This document shows, piece after piece, positions 22,720 through 33,229 of a stretch of DNA of 60,000 nucleotides; position 1 is the stretch's first letter, and every line of letters begins with the position of its first letter. The notes beneath the pieces were generated by a model. It saw nothing but the letters and a program-made list of their open reading frames with translations. It was not told where the DNA came from and made no database searches. This DNA is from Branchiostoma floridae. Its lineage: Eukaryota > Chordata > Leptocardii > Amphioxiformes > Branchiostomatidae. A program made the translations under genes and the position numbers. Where the stretch lies: positions 13,615,297-13,675,296 of the forward strand of contig NC_049996.1 in assembly GCF_000003815.2 (NCBI RefSeq), given 5' to 3'.

Positions 22720-23190
22720 TATGCCATCTGTGTTGGGCAGAACAGGTTGGACAAGACATTGGTTGGGTTGGGTTGGGAATATCTGACTTTTAATGATTTC
22801 ATGTAGATCTAATATTTTCGTATGCTCACAGCAGTTTTGGGGTTATCCATAAGATGTCACCGTTAAAATCAACTTAAAATGAACATAAGATGCCTGCGTC
22901 TACAATTTAATTCCTACCAAGGCTATTTTTCCAGGAAAGCAAGAGATAATACTTAAGAATGCAGTAATGACATTTAGTCTTTGTTCTCTGGCATCACTCA
23001 GGTTCAAACCTGGGGCAGGGTTGGCACAGGTCACTTGTCTCATCAGTAATTACACATAATGGGTTTGTTTTTGTCACTGGATATGACTATGGCTGGGGAT
23101 GGGTCCAGGACCTGTCAATCTTGTCTTTAGTCTTGTCACTTTTTACGAGCTGGATGACTTTATGTACGCTGGGGTGACTACTGTGAATGC
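22720..23190 (+). repeat. Dispersed repeat family R, copy 2
   Basis: The most complete copy: GTTGGGCAG, GGTTGGGTTGGGA, GGGGTTATCCATAAGATG, CAGTAATGACATT, CTCAGGTTCAAACCTGGG, GGCACAGGTCACTTGTC and CTTGTCACTTTTTA in order. Its empty sites define the insertion in copy 1 and the MITE insertion in copy 3. Confidence 0.7.
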
Positions 23191-23659
23191 GTTAAAATGT
23201 TAAAATGCGGGGATTTGATTTTGTGGTAGGGACAGAAAATGGAGCGTTTCTGGTAGATTTTAGCTCGTGGTTGAACTGAACAGACTGAACTGTTGAAACA
23301 AAGAAGGGGTTGGCAAGTGGAAGACAGAACAATCTTTTAACTTTTTCAGTGAAGAGATTTTGGACCTATAAATATATGTCCTACTAACCCACTTAACTCA
23401 CTTGTCCTATACTTTGCTCACACAATATCAGTTGTTTTCATTTTTCGTTGTCTATTTGTACCAGGCACTTGTGTTGTAACCCATGCGCCATTAGTCTCTG
23501 CGCAGTGGCTAGGCAGTACGAAAGAAGATGTTTAATTACGACAAAAACTGCGAACATGAAACGAGCATGAAAATTTCCACACTTACAGTAACACCCCTGA
23601 AACCTGTCCACACCCACAAATATTTGCCGCACCTTAACTTGCACACGTAAGTTCTGTTC

Positions 23660-23737
23660 CACCAGACAACTGACGCACTCGAGGGCGAGACACGGAGGTG
23701 AACACATCGCACTTCTTCCACTTCTTTGTCATTTTCG
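23660..23737 (+). other. Possible 5' untranslated exon of the stefin gene
   Basis: A strong donor (TTCG before GTAAGT at 23738) lies upstream of an acceptor ending TTCCATCCAG at 25100, which is 31 bases before the stefin ATG. Joining them gives a 1.36-kb 5' UTR intron. The start of this exon is unknown and the pairing is an inference. Confidence 0.25.
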
Positions 23738-23914
23738 GTAAGTCTCTCATACATTCACTTCATGTTGAAATTCCCCCGAGATCTAGGGCTGGTTTCACAT
23801 TTTTACTTGATTTGTCCCTTAAGCTTTGTTTTGGATTTGCCCTTTGGTTTGATACGGATCTCCATTTATTTAGTGATATGTCACTATTTTTCCTGGAGTC
23901 CGGGTGATTTGTAG

Positions 23915-24265
23915 AGAATCACCAACTCTAGACAGAAGGATTTGCACCGTCGCACACTAGGGCATGCCCTTACTCTTTTTCAAAAGGTGTGGTGGGTTCT
24001 TTAACGTGCGTGACGTGTGGCTCTCCCCAAACACGGGAATTCCATTTAATGTCCTCTCCAAGGGACGGCCGTAGCCAAAGCTAGGGACTAATTTGTAATT
24101 TGAGTGAAGTGAGGAAAGTAAAGTCTAAGTTTACCTCAGTCTGTAAAGTGCCTTTTACAAGGGCACAAGATCGGTGACATGGCAGGTTTTGATTCCAGGA
24201 CCTCTTGGGCCTGAGCCCAAAGTGCTGCCGATTACGCTACGCGATCTCACACAGCAGTTTGTCTG
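23915..24265 (-). mobile_element. tRNA-derived SINE-like element
   Basis: On the minus strand an A-box-like TAGCGTAATCGG (24228-24239) is followed by a degenerate B-box-like GGAATCAAAACC (24185-24196). Downstream comes a body containing a conserved-looking block (plus strand: GGGTTCTTTAACGTGCG, GTGTGGCTCTCCCC, AACACGGGAATTCCATTTA) of the kind seen in invertebrate SINE bodies. The family name is not known to me and the right end is approximate. Confidence 0.5.
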
Positions 24266-24609
24266 TTTAATGGTAGAGAAAAGAATTTCGTGCCTGCTAA
24301 TACCTTTGCAGGAGGGTCTGAAGGCTATTTTCCATAAGGTGTGGGCCTTAATTAAATGCCCTGTAACTCCCCATAATTTGTAGGGAACCTATTTCATTTT
24401 ATGTAATTTGTATTGAGGGTAGGAAAATTTACCGTACAACGTAGCCAGTGCATTTCACATAAAGCAAAATCGAGCCTAAAAATGCACCATAAATTGTAGC
24501 CTGGTCTTACAGTGTAAGCTGTAACATAGTCTACCGCCAAATTTTGCCTCTCAAACTACAGGAAGTTGCATTTAAGACGGTCCAGATGTCGAAATTGCGA
24601 CGCCTCTCA

Positions 24610-24915
24610 CCTTCAGCTATCCATATAGCACTAACACGCAGTTACAAGTTTTGGGTAGCTGTAACACACAGCTACAAGGTTTGTGTAGTTGTAACACATG
24701 TGAAGCTACAAGACTCAATACATTAAGCTTTATCCTATACCTCTATTTTGTACCTTTGTCATGCAATAAAGTTTAATTGTCATGCAATAAAGTTCTTCTT
24801 CTTCTATGTTGTTGTAGCACACAGCTACACAGCTGGGGTAGTTGTAACACACAGCAAACAAAGTTTGAGTAGCTGTAACACATGCGAAGCTACAAGACTT
24901 AACACATGTTGTACC
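24610..24915 (+). repeat. GTAGCTGTAACACA repeats with embedded retroelement tail
   Basis: GTAGCTGTAACACACAGC and variants occur several times on both sides of 24725-24803. That inner segment holds two copies of GTCATGCAATAAAGTT and ends CTTCTTCTTCT, which looks like the 3' tail of a 5'-truncated non-LTR retrotransposon inserted into the repeat. Confidence 0.5.
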
Positions 24916-25131
24916 ACAGCTGCAGACCACAGCTTTATAGGACAGTAAATAGTCTGTGTTAGGTTCTGCTACTGACCCCTTAAAGTAAAACAGACCACTT
25001 TGTCAAGCGTTTCTTTGTCTCCCTCTCTTGATGTCTCATGCTGCATGTTGAGGGGGAAATCCATGACTGTTTGATAATTTCTCTTCTATGTTCCATCCAG
25101 GTGAAACACTAAGCCACCAAACTTCGACAGG

Positions 25132-25245
25132 ATGGCATCCGAACCACCCATGTGTGGCGAAATGGGACTCCCCCGCTACGAGGGAACTCTGGAAACAGCT
25201 TTCATTTACAAAGAGATAGATCGGCCCTTGGCTCTATGTGCTCTG
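25132..25245 (+). CDS. Stefin exon 1 (38 codons)
   Basis: Starts at the ATG of CAGGATGGC, 31 bases after an acceptor ending CCAG at 25100. Ends GCTCTG before GTAAAT. The later in-frame ATGs (residues 7 and 11) would remove the stefin-typical Met-Cys-Gly context or shorten it, so the first was chosen. Confidence 0.85.
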
Positions 25246-26817
25246 GTAAATTTTAGAACCGTTTTATCATTTGAGTCACAGCTCTTTCAGCCTCTTTGTG
25301 TAAGTTCTTAACTAAGAAATTATTTCAACTTTGTGCTCCAAATCATTTAGTTTAGCTTCTGATGTGAAATCATCAGGTTACATGTATGTTTAACATGACT
25401 GTTATTTAGCAGACCACACAGAGGTATGTAGAGTATCAAGCAATAGAAAACAGCTGTACTATTGGTGACATGTCATTAATTACTAGAAGTGGGTTATTAC
25501 CAATACTTAGGCCACACCAATTTTATTTGTTGCTTCTTGGATTTAAAAAAGAATCAAGTCCCGAGAAAAGATAATGCAGATTTTCTATTACAAACCTGTA
25601 AATATCACAATTCAGAGCCACATACACATAATATTATATATATATAAAATCAGTCTATTCAGAACATTAGTAACAAATCAAAGGAAGGGATTCATTGTAT
25701 GAAACATGCCATTAATTTAAAATTCTCAGGCGTTTTTTTTGTTTTGTTATTTAAGCCGTATATTTTCATCTTGGACCTTATTATTAAATTATCATTTTCG
25801 TTTTTTTTCTTGCTGGTCCGATTGAAAAAAAAAATCCGAGAAGCAAGAAATAAAATTGGCGTGGCCATCAATTTAGGTCATGTCCTCATCTGATACATGT
25901 ACCTTGCAGTTCCAGAACCAGATGGCGGACGCCCTCAATGACGGCAAACCGTTTGATGAGTACGTCCCAATCGCGTACAAGACACAGGTGGTTGCTGGGA
26001 CCAACTACACCATTCGGGTAATGTTATCTTTTTTTGTGGTTTATACTAGTTGACCATGCAAAAGTCACTGTACTTTTTGTCGTGTCAATTAAGCTTGAAT
26101 TTGTTGTTATCCTGCTACACATTTTGTATGTTGTCCTAACATTTGCCATCAGTGTAACGCAGGGCTCTAGCCAGCTCGTCAGCTAATTCCCATTGTCGCG
26201 AAAACACTATTCAAGGAGTTAGAGAGACTGAAGTGAGACCTTGAAAAATGGGTTTTTAATGAGATTACCGTATGCGAAACGGCACCGACACACATTGTCA
26301 ACAATCATAACAATAGTAAAACAAACAGTGTGTGGCTTTTACAGCCGTAGACTGCATCTCCAAGCCACCTGTAGCTTCCAACCAGGATTTTTGTCTATCA
26401 AGGTTGACGGATTGGTTTTAAAGTTTTTCCGTCACACACAGTAAATTTCTGTCAATTGACAGAAAAACGGACGCTGGCTAGAGCCCTGGTGTAACCACCC
26501 TGATGACCTTAAACTTTATATGTAATTAGGGCTGCTAGGTTAGAGATTTGGCCGAAGTCTTTAAAAAAAAAAGAAATTAAAAGAAAAAAAAGATAATCCC
26601 TACCTATTAACATAAATGTATGAAACAAGTGAGATGCTGGCTTTAAAAACTTATATGTGACATTCTCTAATTGCAGATCAAGACTGGTCCAAAGAGTGAG
26701 ATTGGGATGGAGGTTTTCTGGCCCTTAGGCTCCGGCCTCCCGAAAATGACCGACTGCTACCATTGGGGGAAGAAAGGCGAAGGTCCTAGAGTTCTTTCGG
26801 CCACAGTAAACAATTAA
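25132..26817 (+). CDS. Stefin (type-1 cystatin), three coding exons
   Basis: Stefins are small cytosolic inhibitors that plug the active-site cleft of papain-like cysteine proteases such as cathepsins. Exons 25132-25245, 25910-26017 and 26677-26817 join in phase 0 to a 120-residue protein with no signal peptide and no disulfide pattern, as expected for the type. The N-terminal PPMCGEMG matches the Met-Cys-Gly start of stefins. QVVAG, the first inhibitory loop, is at residues 64-68 followed by TNYTIR. EVFWPL and GLP (residues 86-96) correspond to the second-loop region. The second intron falls directly after TNYTIR, exactly where the human stefin B gene is interrupted after TNYFIK, and exon 2 aligns without gaps over 34 residues. 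The N-terminus is about 16 residues longer than in vertebrate stefins. The usual C-terminal ending is replaced; the last five codons and the stop overlap a mobile-element end (26799-27009). A candidate AATAAA lies far downstream at 27643. I do not choose between A-like and B-like. Confidence 0.88.
25510..25866. mobile_element. TIR element in stefin intron 1
   Basis: GGCCACACCAATTTTATTTG at the left end and its near-complement (ATAAAATTGGCGTGGCC) at the right end give TIRs of about 35 bp. It is non-coding. A relative occupies 26799-27009. No target duplication could be defined. Confidence 0.7.
25910..26017 (+). CDS. Stefin exon 2 (36 codons) with QVVAG
   Basis: Acceptor TACCTTGCAG ends at 25909; donor CGG before GTAATG. 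Encodes FQNQMADALNDG..., then YKTQVVAGTNYTIR. Confidence 0.9.
26160..26488. mobile_element. hAT-type MITE in stefin intron 2
   Basis: TIRs CAGGGCTCTAGCCAGC and GCTGGCTAGAGCCCTG bound 329 bp. The flanks GTGTAACG (26152-26159) and GTGTAACC (26489-26496) form an 8-bp target duplication with one mismatch. CAGGG ends plus an 8-bp duplication are characteristic of hAT transposons. It has no transposase. Confidence 0.85.
26677..26817 (+). CDS. Stefin exon 3 (46 codons plus stop)
   Basis: Acceptor TCTCTAATTGCAG ends at 26676. Encodes IKTGPKSEIGMEVFWPLGSG, then LPKMTDCYHWGKKGEG and a short tail ending VNN before TAA. Confidence 0.85.
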   Translation: MKTGPKSEIGMEVFWPLGSGLPKMTDCYHWGKKGEGPRVLSATVNN

Positions 26818-27009
26818 TTTGTTGATTCATGGATTTAAAATTCTGGGAGGAAACTTGAATATATGACTGTATTCAATCCGTAAAACTGAGTGCACTAAGG
26901 CATATACCTGGTCCTCAGGCTTTGTTTTCATTATGGTTTTCCAGCTAAGCATCTTTTTTCTCTTCAGTTTTTTAAAATCCGTGAACCAACAAATTAAATT
27001 GGTGTGGCC
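26799..27009. mobile_element. TIR element overlapping the stefin stop codon and 3' UTR
   Basis: The right end (AATTTGTTGGTT-type sequence on the complementary strand, finishing GGTGTGGCC) matches the right end of 25510-25866. The left end GGCCACAGTAAACAATTAAT, followed by TTGTTGATTCATGGATTT, matches the inverted right end with a small indel. The left TIR begins inside the codons for the last residues of stefin. Confidence 0.55.
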
Positions 27010-27363
27010 TGGTAGTAGACTGCCCGGCCACCAGTGCATCGCACATATTTACTGTGTCATGTAGTCAGAGTTTACTATGTCTGAATGTACGAAGCAAAGG
27101 GAAGGTTTTGATGTGTAGTTTTCAACAGTGTGAGTTGACAGGAAGCTTGACTTAACACAGTAAATATGGTGAACATATCCTAACAGCATTTCTGAACAGC
27201 TTTCAGTAGTCATGTCTGTGGACACTTAGCAAAATCTGTGATTTTTACTATCATACAGATTATAAACTGCGCTAAAGCTTCATATCCGAACATTAAACCA
27301 CTGCAAACTCTAGTTAACAACTTTTCTTCAGCTGTTATAATTTTACATGTACATCATATCGAA

Positions 27364-27575
27364 TACTGTAAATGCATTTAAGTTCGCGGAGATTTAATTT
27401 CGCGGTAGCGGTAAAATGGACTTTTCGCGGTGGATTTAATTTCGCGGTAGCACCATGCACTGTAGTCTCTTACTGTTGCGGAAAAATTTTCGCGGTGGTT
27501 TTAAATTCGCGGTGAAGCGGCCGCCGCGAAAACCGCGAATATTAATCCACCGCGAAAGTTTCTGCATTTACAGTA
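27364..27575 (+). mobile_element. MITE, copy 2 (TACTGTAAATGCA ends)
   Basis: TACTGTAAATGCATTTAAG at the left, TGCATTTACAGTA at the right, with internal TTCGCGGTAGC and GCGGCCGCCGCG blocks. 212 bp; same family as 19596-19784 and 37398-37601. Confidence 0.9.
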
Positions 27576-27949
27576 TATTAATGCATGACGAGTTAAAAAA
27601 GAGTTCCTAACCTTGAATTCGCCCAGCTTGGGTGGCATCTTGAATAAAATGGGAAAGTGTGGGAAACTTTTTGTGTTGATGTAATTATTTATTACATTTC
27701 TGTGTAGGAATCTTCTAGACACAATTTTACTGCCCAACAGTTACACACAGGACTGCTATATGCAAGCAAACGTATGCAAGTAAAGTCTTTTTTGACACTG
27801 AACTTCGAACATGTACTCAGACTGACATACAATAAGACTGGACGTTTGGTCAACATGAATACTGGAAAACTCCTTTCTCCTGGCACTGTGACAAGGTTAG
27901 ACAAGTCTTCAAGAATTGTCCTATCAGACAAGCACATAAAAGATTTACT

Positions 27950-28260
27950 CGCCCGAACCAATTTTTCACTTGCCCAAAATTAAAATGTCACTTTCATATG
28001 CATTTTCACATCCAGGAATGGAATTCTTATTACATGTATTACCTCTAGTTTTCTATATGTTAACCATTGCTTGATGTCATGACTGTAAGAGTAACAAGTA
28101 TATCAAAGTCTCACTCAATGGAAAAATCTTACTTGCCCAATTGGGCAAGTGGGGCAGGTCATGTATACGTACTTGCCCAATCACTCAGCTGCTGCACTTT
28201 CACTTGCCCTAGACAATTAAAATTGGGCTAGTGGACTTGTCCAACCTGCCCACAAACATG
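27950..28260. repeat. Cluster of ACTTGCCC motifs with a 20-bp palindrome
   Basis: ACTTGCCC or its complement occurs near 27968, 28131, 28143, 28170 and 28202. The pair at 28131-28150 forms a perfect palindrome with core CTTGCCCAATTGGGCAAG. Probably a mobile-element remnant. Confidence 0.5.
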
Positions 28261-28529
28261 AATGAATTTGTAGAAACCAGCTGCGATTTAACTCTGACCC
28301 AAACCCCATGCCCCAACATATGGCCTCAGGCATCTTAGTTTTTACTGGCCCAAGTTTACTAAGTAAGCAGAAGCCTATTTGTAACAGCCTACTGGTATCT
28401 TTCCAACCAGCCTTTCTGATTTTTCAACTAATTGAAACTAACCACGTAAAAATGCCCTGGAATGCACTAATGAACTGGGCGGGCCAACAACACTACCAGC
28501 AACGTAGAGATACAATGTAGCAGAGAGGT

Positions 28530-28539
<10 letters not shown>

Positions 28540-28560
<21 letters not shown>

Positions 28561-28565
28561 GGGGG
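28540..28565 (+). repeat. GT and poly-G run
   Basis: A short GT repeat followed by a run of G. Confidence 0.8.
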
Positions 28566-28794
28566 TTTTTCCCCATGGTCATGGCATTGGACCACTGCAC
28601 CCTTGTTCCTTGTTCCCTCTTTAAACAAGAATTTTGCCAATACAAACATGATTCAAATGGCGATGATTGTCTTCTATAGTTTACTGGAGGTGAACATAAG
28701 ACAAGACAAGCCTGGATGTTTAGTGTAATTTATTTATTCATGATCAGTTTACCCCATTTAGTGGATGGATTGATCCTACGGTTTTAGCAGCACT

Positions 28795-29290
28795 TTTTAT
28801 TTTTGCCGCATTTTTGCTGTCTTTTTTTCGCCCTCGCACATTAGTTTTGGGGTCTCTGTCTAGAGGATGTCATCCATAGAATTAAGTCAGCGTGGCCTTA
28901 CTCACATTCAAACTAGTCTCTACCAGACTCCGAGTCACTGGAAAAAACGTAGAAATGGAACAAATAGAGGAGTAAGCCGGCCAGAGAACTATAGCTGGCT
29001 AGGGAACAGCGCGCAGCCGGCTATTACAGTTTTCTGGCCAGCTTACTCCTCTATTTGTTCCATTTCTATGTTTTTTCCAGCGACCCAGAGTCGGGTAGAG
29101 ACTACATTCAAACCTAGGGAAGGGCTTGCAAAGGTTACTACTGCACAGGTTAATTAGACATAATCGGTGTGTTAATGTCATTGGCTATGGGAACGGGTGG
29201 AGCTGTCATTCGGTCCATTTATCTTGTCACTTTTTAGGTGTTTGATGACTGTGTGTGCACAGGGGGTTCAACTGTTCAGGATGTCATGTC
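28795..29290 (+). repeat. Dispersed repeat family R, copy 3, with MITE insertion
   Basis: Shares TTTTGGGGT, ATTCAAACCTAGGG, and the long block TTATCTTGTCACTTTTTAGG with TGTTTGATGACTGTG and CAACTGTTCAGGATGTCATG with copy 1. It is split by the element at 28914-29104. Confidence 0.7.
28914..29104. mobile_element. 191-bp MITE with 9-bp target duplication
   Basis: TIRs of about 76 bp begin TAGTCTCTACC and share TGGAACAAATAGAGGAGTAA. CATTCAAAC occurs at 28905-28913 and 29105-29113. Copies 1 and 2 of repeat family R show the uninterrupted site. A 9-bp duplication is typical of Mutator-like elements, which is suggestive only. Confidence 0.9.
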
Positions 29291-29434
29291 ACACACCTGT
29301 GATATCAAAGACGACTGCCGCCCAAACTGATCCAGCAACTAACTTTTTTTCAAAATCTTGATTTGCGTTCAAAACATGTTGTAGATTCTGTGCAAGTTTG
29401 AAATCTCCGTTTGGGATTCGGACCAATTATTACT

Positions 29435-29955
29435 GCTCAACAACTGGACGTCATTCCGTACGGAACTGCACAAGTTCTGACAAGTTCAATACCAAGACAT
29501 ATCACCTCTTTTACACCCTTCTGATCCTATGACGAATCGTAGACATTCTGTCTATCTATTGAACATTCGTCAAGCACTATATGACGAATCATCCTGGACC
29601 AGTCAGTGTTTTGAAGCAAAAACAACTCTGTTAGTGTCAACGCCCCCCTCCCCAGCCGAACTTACCATCGTCTGTCTCCTCTCCTTCCGATTCTATCACC
29701 TCTTCAATGCTATCGTCCTCAAACTCAGCGCAAGAGTGTCCTTGTCTTAGCTGTTGGGTCCGGAATATCTTTTTGAAACCCTCAAATCACATAGAATTCG
29801 ATTGAACAGACAGGAAAGTGACCGGCGGTTCGACTGATGTCAACAAAATCAAGAATCCCGCCAGGTCATCAGGTCAGGTCAGAGGTCAAAACGTTTAGTG
29901 ACATCTAGCGATAGAAAGAAAAACTGCAGTTGCAGCACGTTGAAATGCAGTTTGT
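29435..29955 (+). repeat. Dispersed repeat, copy 2 (partner at 3980-4450)
   Basis: See 3980-4450. This copy carries extra internal sequence around 29540-29620 and ends immediately before the element at 29957. Confidence 0.6.
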
Positions 29956-29956
29956 T

Positions 29957-31014
29957 ACCTCCATGAAATGTCATGGAGGTTATATTTTTTCCTGCGTTTG
30001 TGTGTGTGTGTGTGTGTCTGTCTGTCAACAAGATAACTCAAGAACGGCTTAATAGATTGGTTTCATACTTGGTGTGTTGGTAGGGTGTGATGAAAGCTGG
30101 AAGTGATTTATTTATTTAATAGATTTTGGGCCCCCTAGCGGCTCCCCTTGGTACTGCAGCGCAACTTCAGGTTTGGCTATTTAGGTGTTCTGAATTTTTT
30201 TGAAGGTGTTCACGATTTTTATGTGTTAGATAGCTCTTGTGTTCAGGAAGAAATTACATAAGTTTGGGCCCCCTAGCGTTTAGTTTGGGGATAGCAGGGG
30301 CATTTTTGTCAAAAACTTCTGACGAGGATAACTCAAGAAGGGAACAACGGATTTTCATGATTTTTGGTATGTAGGTACCTTAGACAATGTTGTACAAGAT
30401 AAAATACTAATTATGCAAAATAGGAGTACATTTGCATAATTAATGAGAATATTCTATCATAGCAGTTTTTTCAATGCATCTCTTGTCCCGGACGTGATAT
30501 GGTCGTGACATTTGAATGATAGATAGATTCTAGCGTCATAACAAAGTGGCGCAAGATTCAGTCCCCTTACATGCAATTGTGGAACTGCAGGGGCTTTTTT
30601 GTCAAGACACTCCAAAGAGGATAACTGCAGAAAGGAAAGATGGATTGCCTGTATTTTAGGTATGCAGGTAGCTTGGGTAGAGATGTTCATAATGATATGC
30701 ATTTTATGCAAATGAGGACTTAATTTGCATAATTAATGAGGAAATTTTATAATTCCATTGTTTGTAATAACTGGACATCGATAAATGTAACACTTGTTAA
30801 TTATAATCGGTGGAACATATCCAATATGCAAGTGAGGAACTTATTTGCATAATTTATGCAAAAATTGCAAAACAACTTAATGATCTGAATTGGGAATTTT
30901 ACTTGTGACATGTGTACTGTACGTTATTCAATGATGAACAACACCATGCATAAATCATGTTAATTTGAAGTCATTTGCATGAAATGAACAAAAGCTCTAA
31001 ATATTCATGGAGGT
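29957..31014. mobile_element. 1.06-kb dispersed element with ACCTCCATGAA ends
   Basis: ACCTCCATGAA at the left and TTCATGGAGGT at the right are exact inverted repeats, and TA flanks or ends both, which would fit TA-target insertion. The interior has the recurring phrases AACTCAAGAA, GGGCCCCCTAGCG, TTTGCATAATTAATGA and a short GT repeat. No open frame encodes a transposase. Confidence 0.65.
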
Positions 31015-31600
31015 ATGAGGTCGCCGAACTCTAGTTTACAAAATAAAGTTACATTGCATAAAATCTGCGTTCATAACATGATGAATATGTTGCGAGTCTC
31101 TTACTCAATGATATTTTATCAATCCTCCTTGTCATTCTGAATACCCTTTTATTACCGGACCGGGTATGGAATGAAAAAAAAAGAAAAGAAAAGGAGTCTG
31201 AATTGCGTAACGTTTAAGCGTACTAGTTTACCAGACCAGTGGAATACTAGTTACCTGCCATAAGTACGATGGAGCAAAATGTCAGTAAGCCCACTCTTCA
31301 ATCAGCGGTTGGAGGGGATAAATTATGACCTTCTTCTACATTTCATTCAATATCTGTGTATATAAAATGCGACGTCGACCAAGTAGTGTGCGGCCAGAAA
31401 ACGGGACATACATTAATGAAAAAGGCCATAATTTTCCACATCGACGTCTGCTTGGACTCGTTGGAGAGTACATGAACCAATCGAGTTCCGTTTCGACTGT
31501 TCTTGGCAATCTACATGAAAGGTCGTTCTTTATGAGGGCCATCAATTTTATCCGAACAATCTAATCTGTGTTAAAAGGAGCCGCAACTAAACATTTACTG
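31015..31600. other. Non-coding stretch, nothing recognised
   Basis: Open frames of 69-79 residues at 31325-31564 overlap on both strands and show no domain. Confidence 0.4.
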
Positions 31601-31624
31601 TCTTTAATAGTATGTTCGTGATTC

Positions 31625-32000
31625 TCTGTCTGAGTTCAATGTTGTACTTCGTATAGAAGCCGCTAAAGGCGTTGCTGTGTGGTCCACAAAAAGTTTATCT
31701 CCAAGCAGATATGAGGATCAGCGTTTCATTCACAGAGTTTTACGACTGTTTTTGTAACATTTAGTACTCTCTTCTAGCATTTCGTTTTCAACGATTGACC
31801 CTTAAAATTCCATTGCAATAAAAGAGTACTAAATGTTGAAAATAAAGGCGCAAAATTAAGCCTGATTTTCAAGTTTGCTTGTACTGACCTTGGAGATTAA
31901 TTGAATGGTGTACACTGAACAGTACTTTGTGGACCACACAGCAGCGCCTCTAGCGGCTAATTTACAAAGTACAGCATTAAACTCAGGGGAACAGTTACTA
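31625..32000. mobile_element. Inverted-repeat element built from CACAGCAGCGCC blocks
   Basis: 31625-31693 is the reverse complement of 31929-32000 over about 65 bp, including TTTGTGGACCACACAGCA, TAGCGGC and CATT(A/G)AACTCAG. A smaller inverted pair, ACATTTAGTACTCT and AGAGTACTAAATGT, lies inside. Single blocks of the family flank the fold-back element at 5351 and 18288. Confidence 0.65.
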
Positions 32001-32009
32001 CTGCAAGTT

Positions 32010-32880
32010 ATTTCCTGCATTTCTGCCTCATCTCAAGGAGATTTACTCACGATGACCATGAAACTTTACCTTTTATATCTTTTGCTTTCTGACCAATTTA
32101 ATCAAGTTTCAAGGTCTTTGCTTTCCTTCGCCTAGAAGGCAATGTTTTCGGTGCTGTTTGTGTGTTGGCGTGTCTCCGGACAGAATAACCTCAGAAACTG
32201 TCTATGGATCTTTATGATATATGGTAGGAGGGTGAGGGGGTCTGGAAAAACGACGGTCAAGATCAATAATTCCTCCTTGCGGCTTTCCAAGGCAATGCAA
32301 TGGAACGTTGGTTTTGATACCTCATGTCCTGGACATGCCATGGTACTGTTTTTAGTAGTAGATAGATCTTGCTAAAGTAAAAGTACGATGTCTTGTTTCC
32401 ATGACCAAGATCAGATCAAGTGACTTTTTGATTCAACCAGGATGGGACTACCTGATTACTTGACCTTGACATGTCACGCCCAAGGTCACAGGAAATCCCT
32501 ACTACGTGTGCTGTGATTTTCCGCTTCATTAAGAAGCTAGTGAGCCGACTGGCCGTCTTAATGCTCATGACAACATGTCTTAAGAAAGGCGATATGCGCG
32601 AGGAATGTCTCCAAGTCTGTGGAACACTGAGATGTTTGTATTGTTGCACAAACAAATTTGAACGTCAGATTTCGATTTTCTTAAATTTCAATGTACAATA
32701 GGGTATAGGAAATACACGGTAGTGCCGTGCTTAGCTGAAAACTGCCTGTTATGACATATTAGTGGTGACACATAACAGATATAAAATCACACAGATATAA
32801 AATCAAACACATGCAGTCGGGACCAAATCACAACCCCCTCACACCATCCTCAATGTTTTAAAACCTTCTGGGTCTATCTA
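32010..32880. other. Non-coding stretch, nothing recognised
   Basis: Several overlapping open frames of 67-79 residues on both strands have no recognisable domain or splice context. Confidence 0.4.
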
Positions 32881-32884
32881 ATAA

Positions 32885-33213
32885 AATATGACGTGAATCT
32901 AAACATCTAGACCAAAAAATGACGTAAATTAAGACGTTTTCAGCAAAACCTGACGTGAATTTAGACGTCTCGAGCAAAAACTGACGTAGATTTAAAAGTC
33001 TTGAGCAAAACCTGACTTGAATTTAGACGCTTTGAGCGAAACCTGGCGTGAATTTAGACGTTTTGAGGAAAATCTGACGTGAATTTTGACGTTTAGAGCA
33101 AAACCTGACGTGAATTAATTATTTAGAAGCTTTGAGCGAAAGCTGGCGTGAATCTAGACGTTTTGAGCAAAAGCTGGTGTGAATTTGGAATTCTAGACCA
33201 ATAAACGACGTGA
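32885..33213 (+). repeat. Minisatellite, about 32-bp unit, about 10 copies
   Basis: Units resemble CTGACGTGAATTTAGACG followed by TTTTGAGCAAAAC, with substitutions (CTGGCGTGAATTTAGACG, ATGACGTAAATTAAGACG). One unit has a short insertion near 33115. Confidence 0.9.
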
Positions 33214-33229
33214 AAAAATCTAAGGACCA

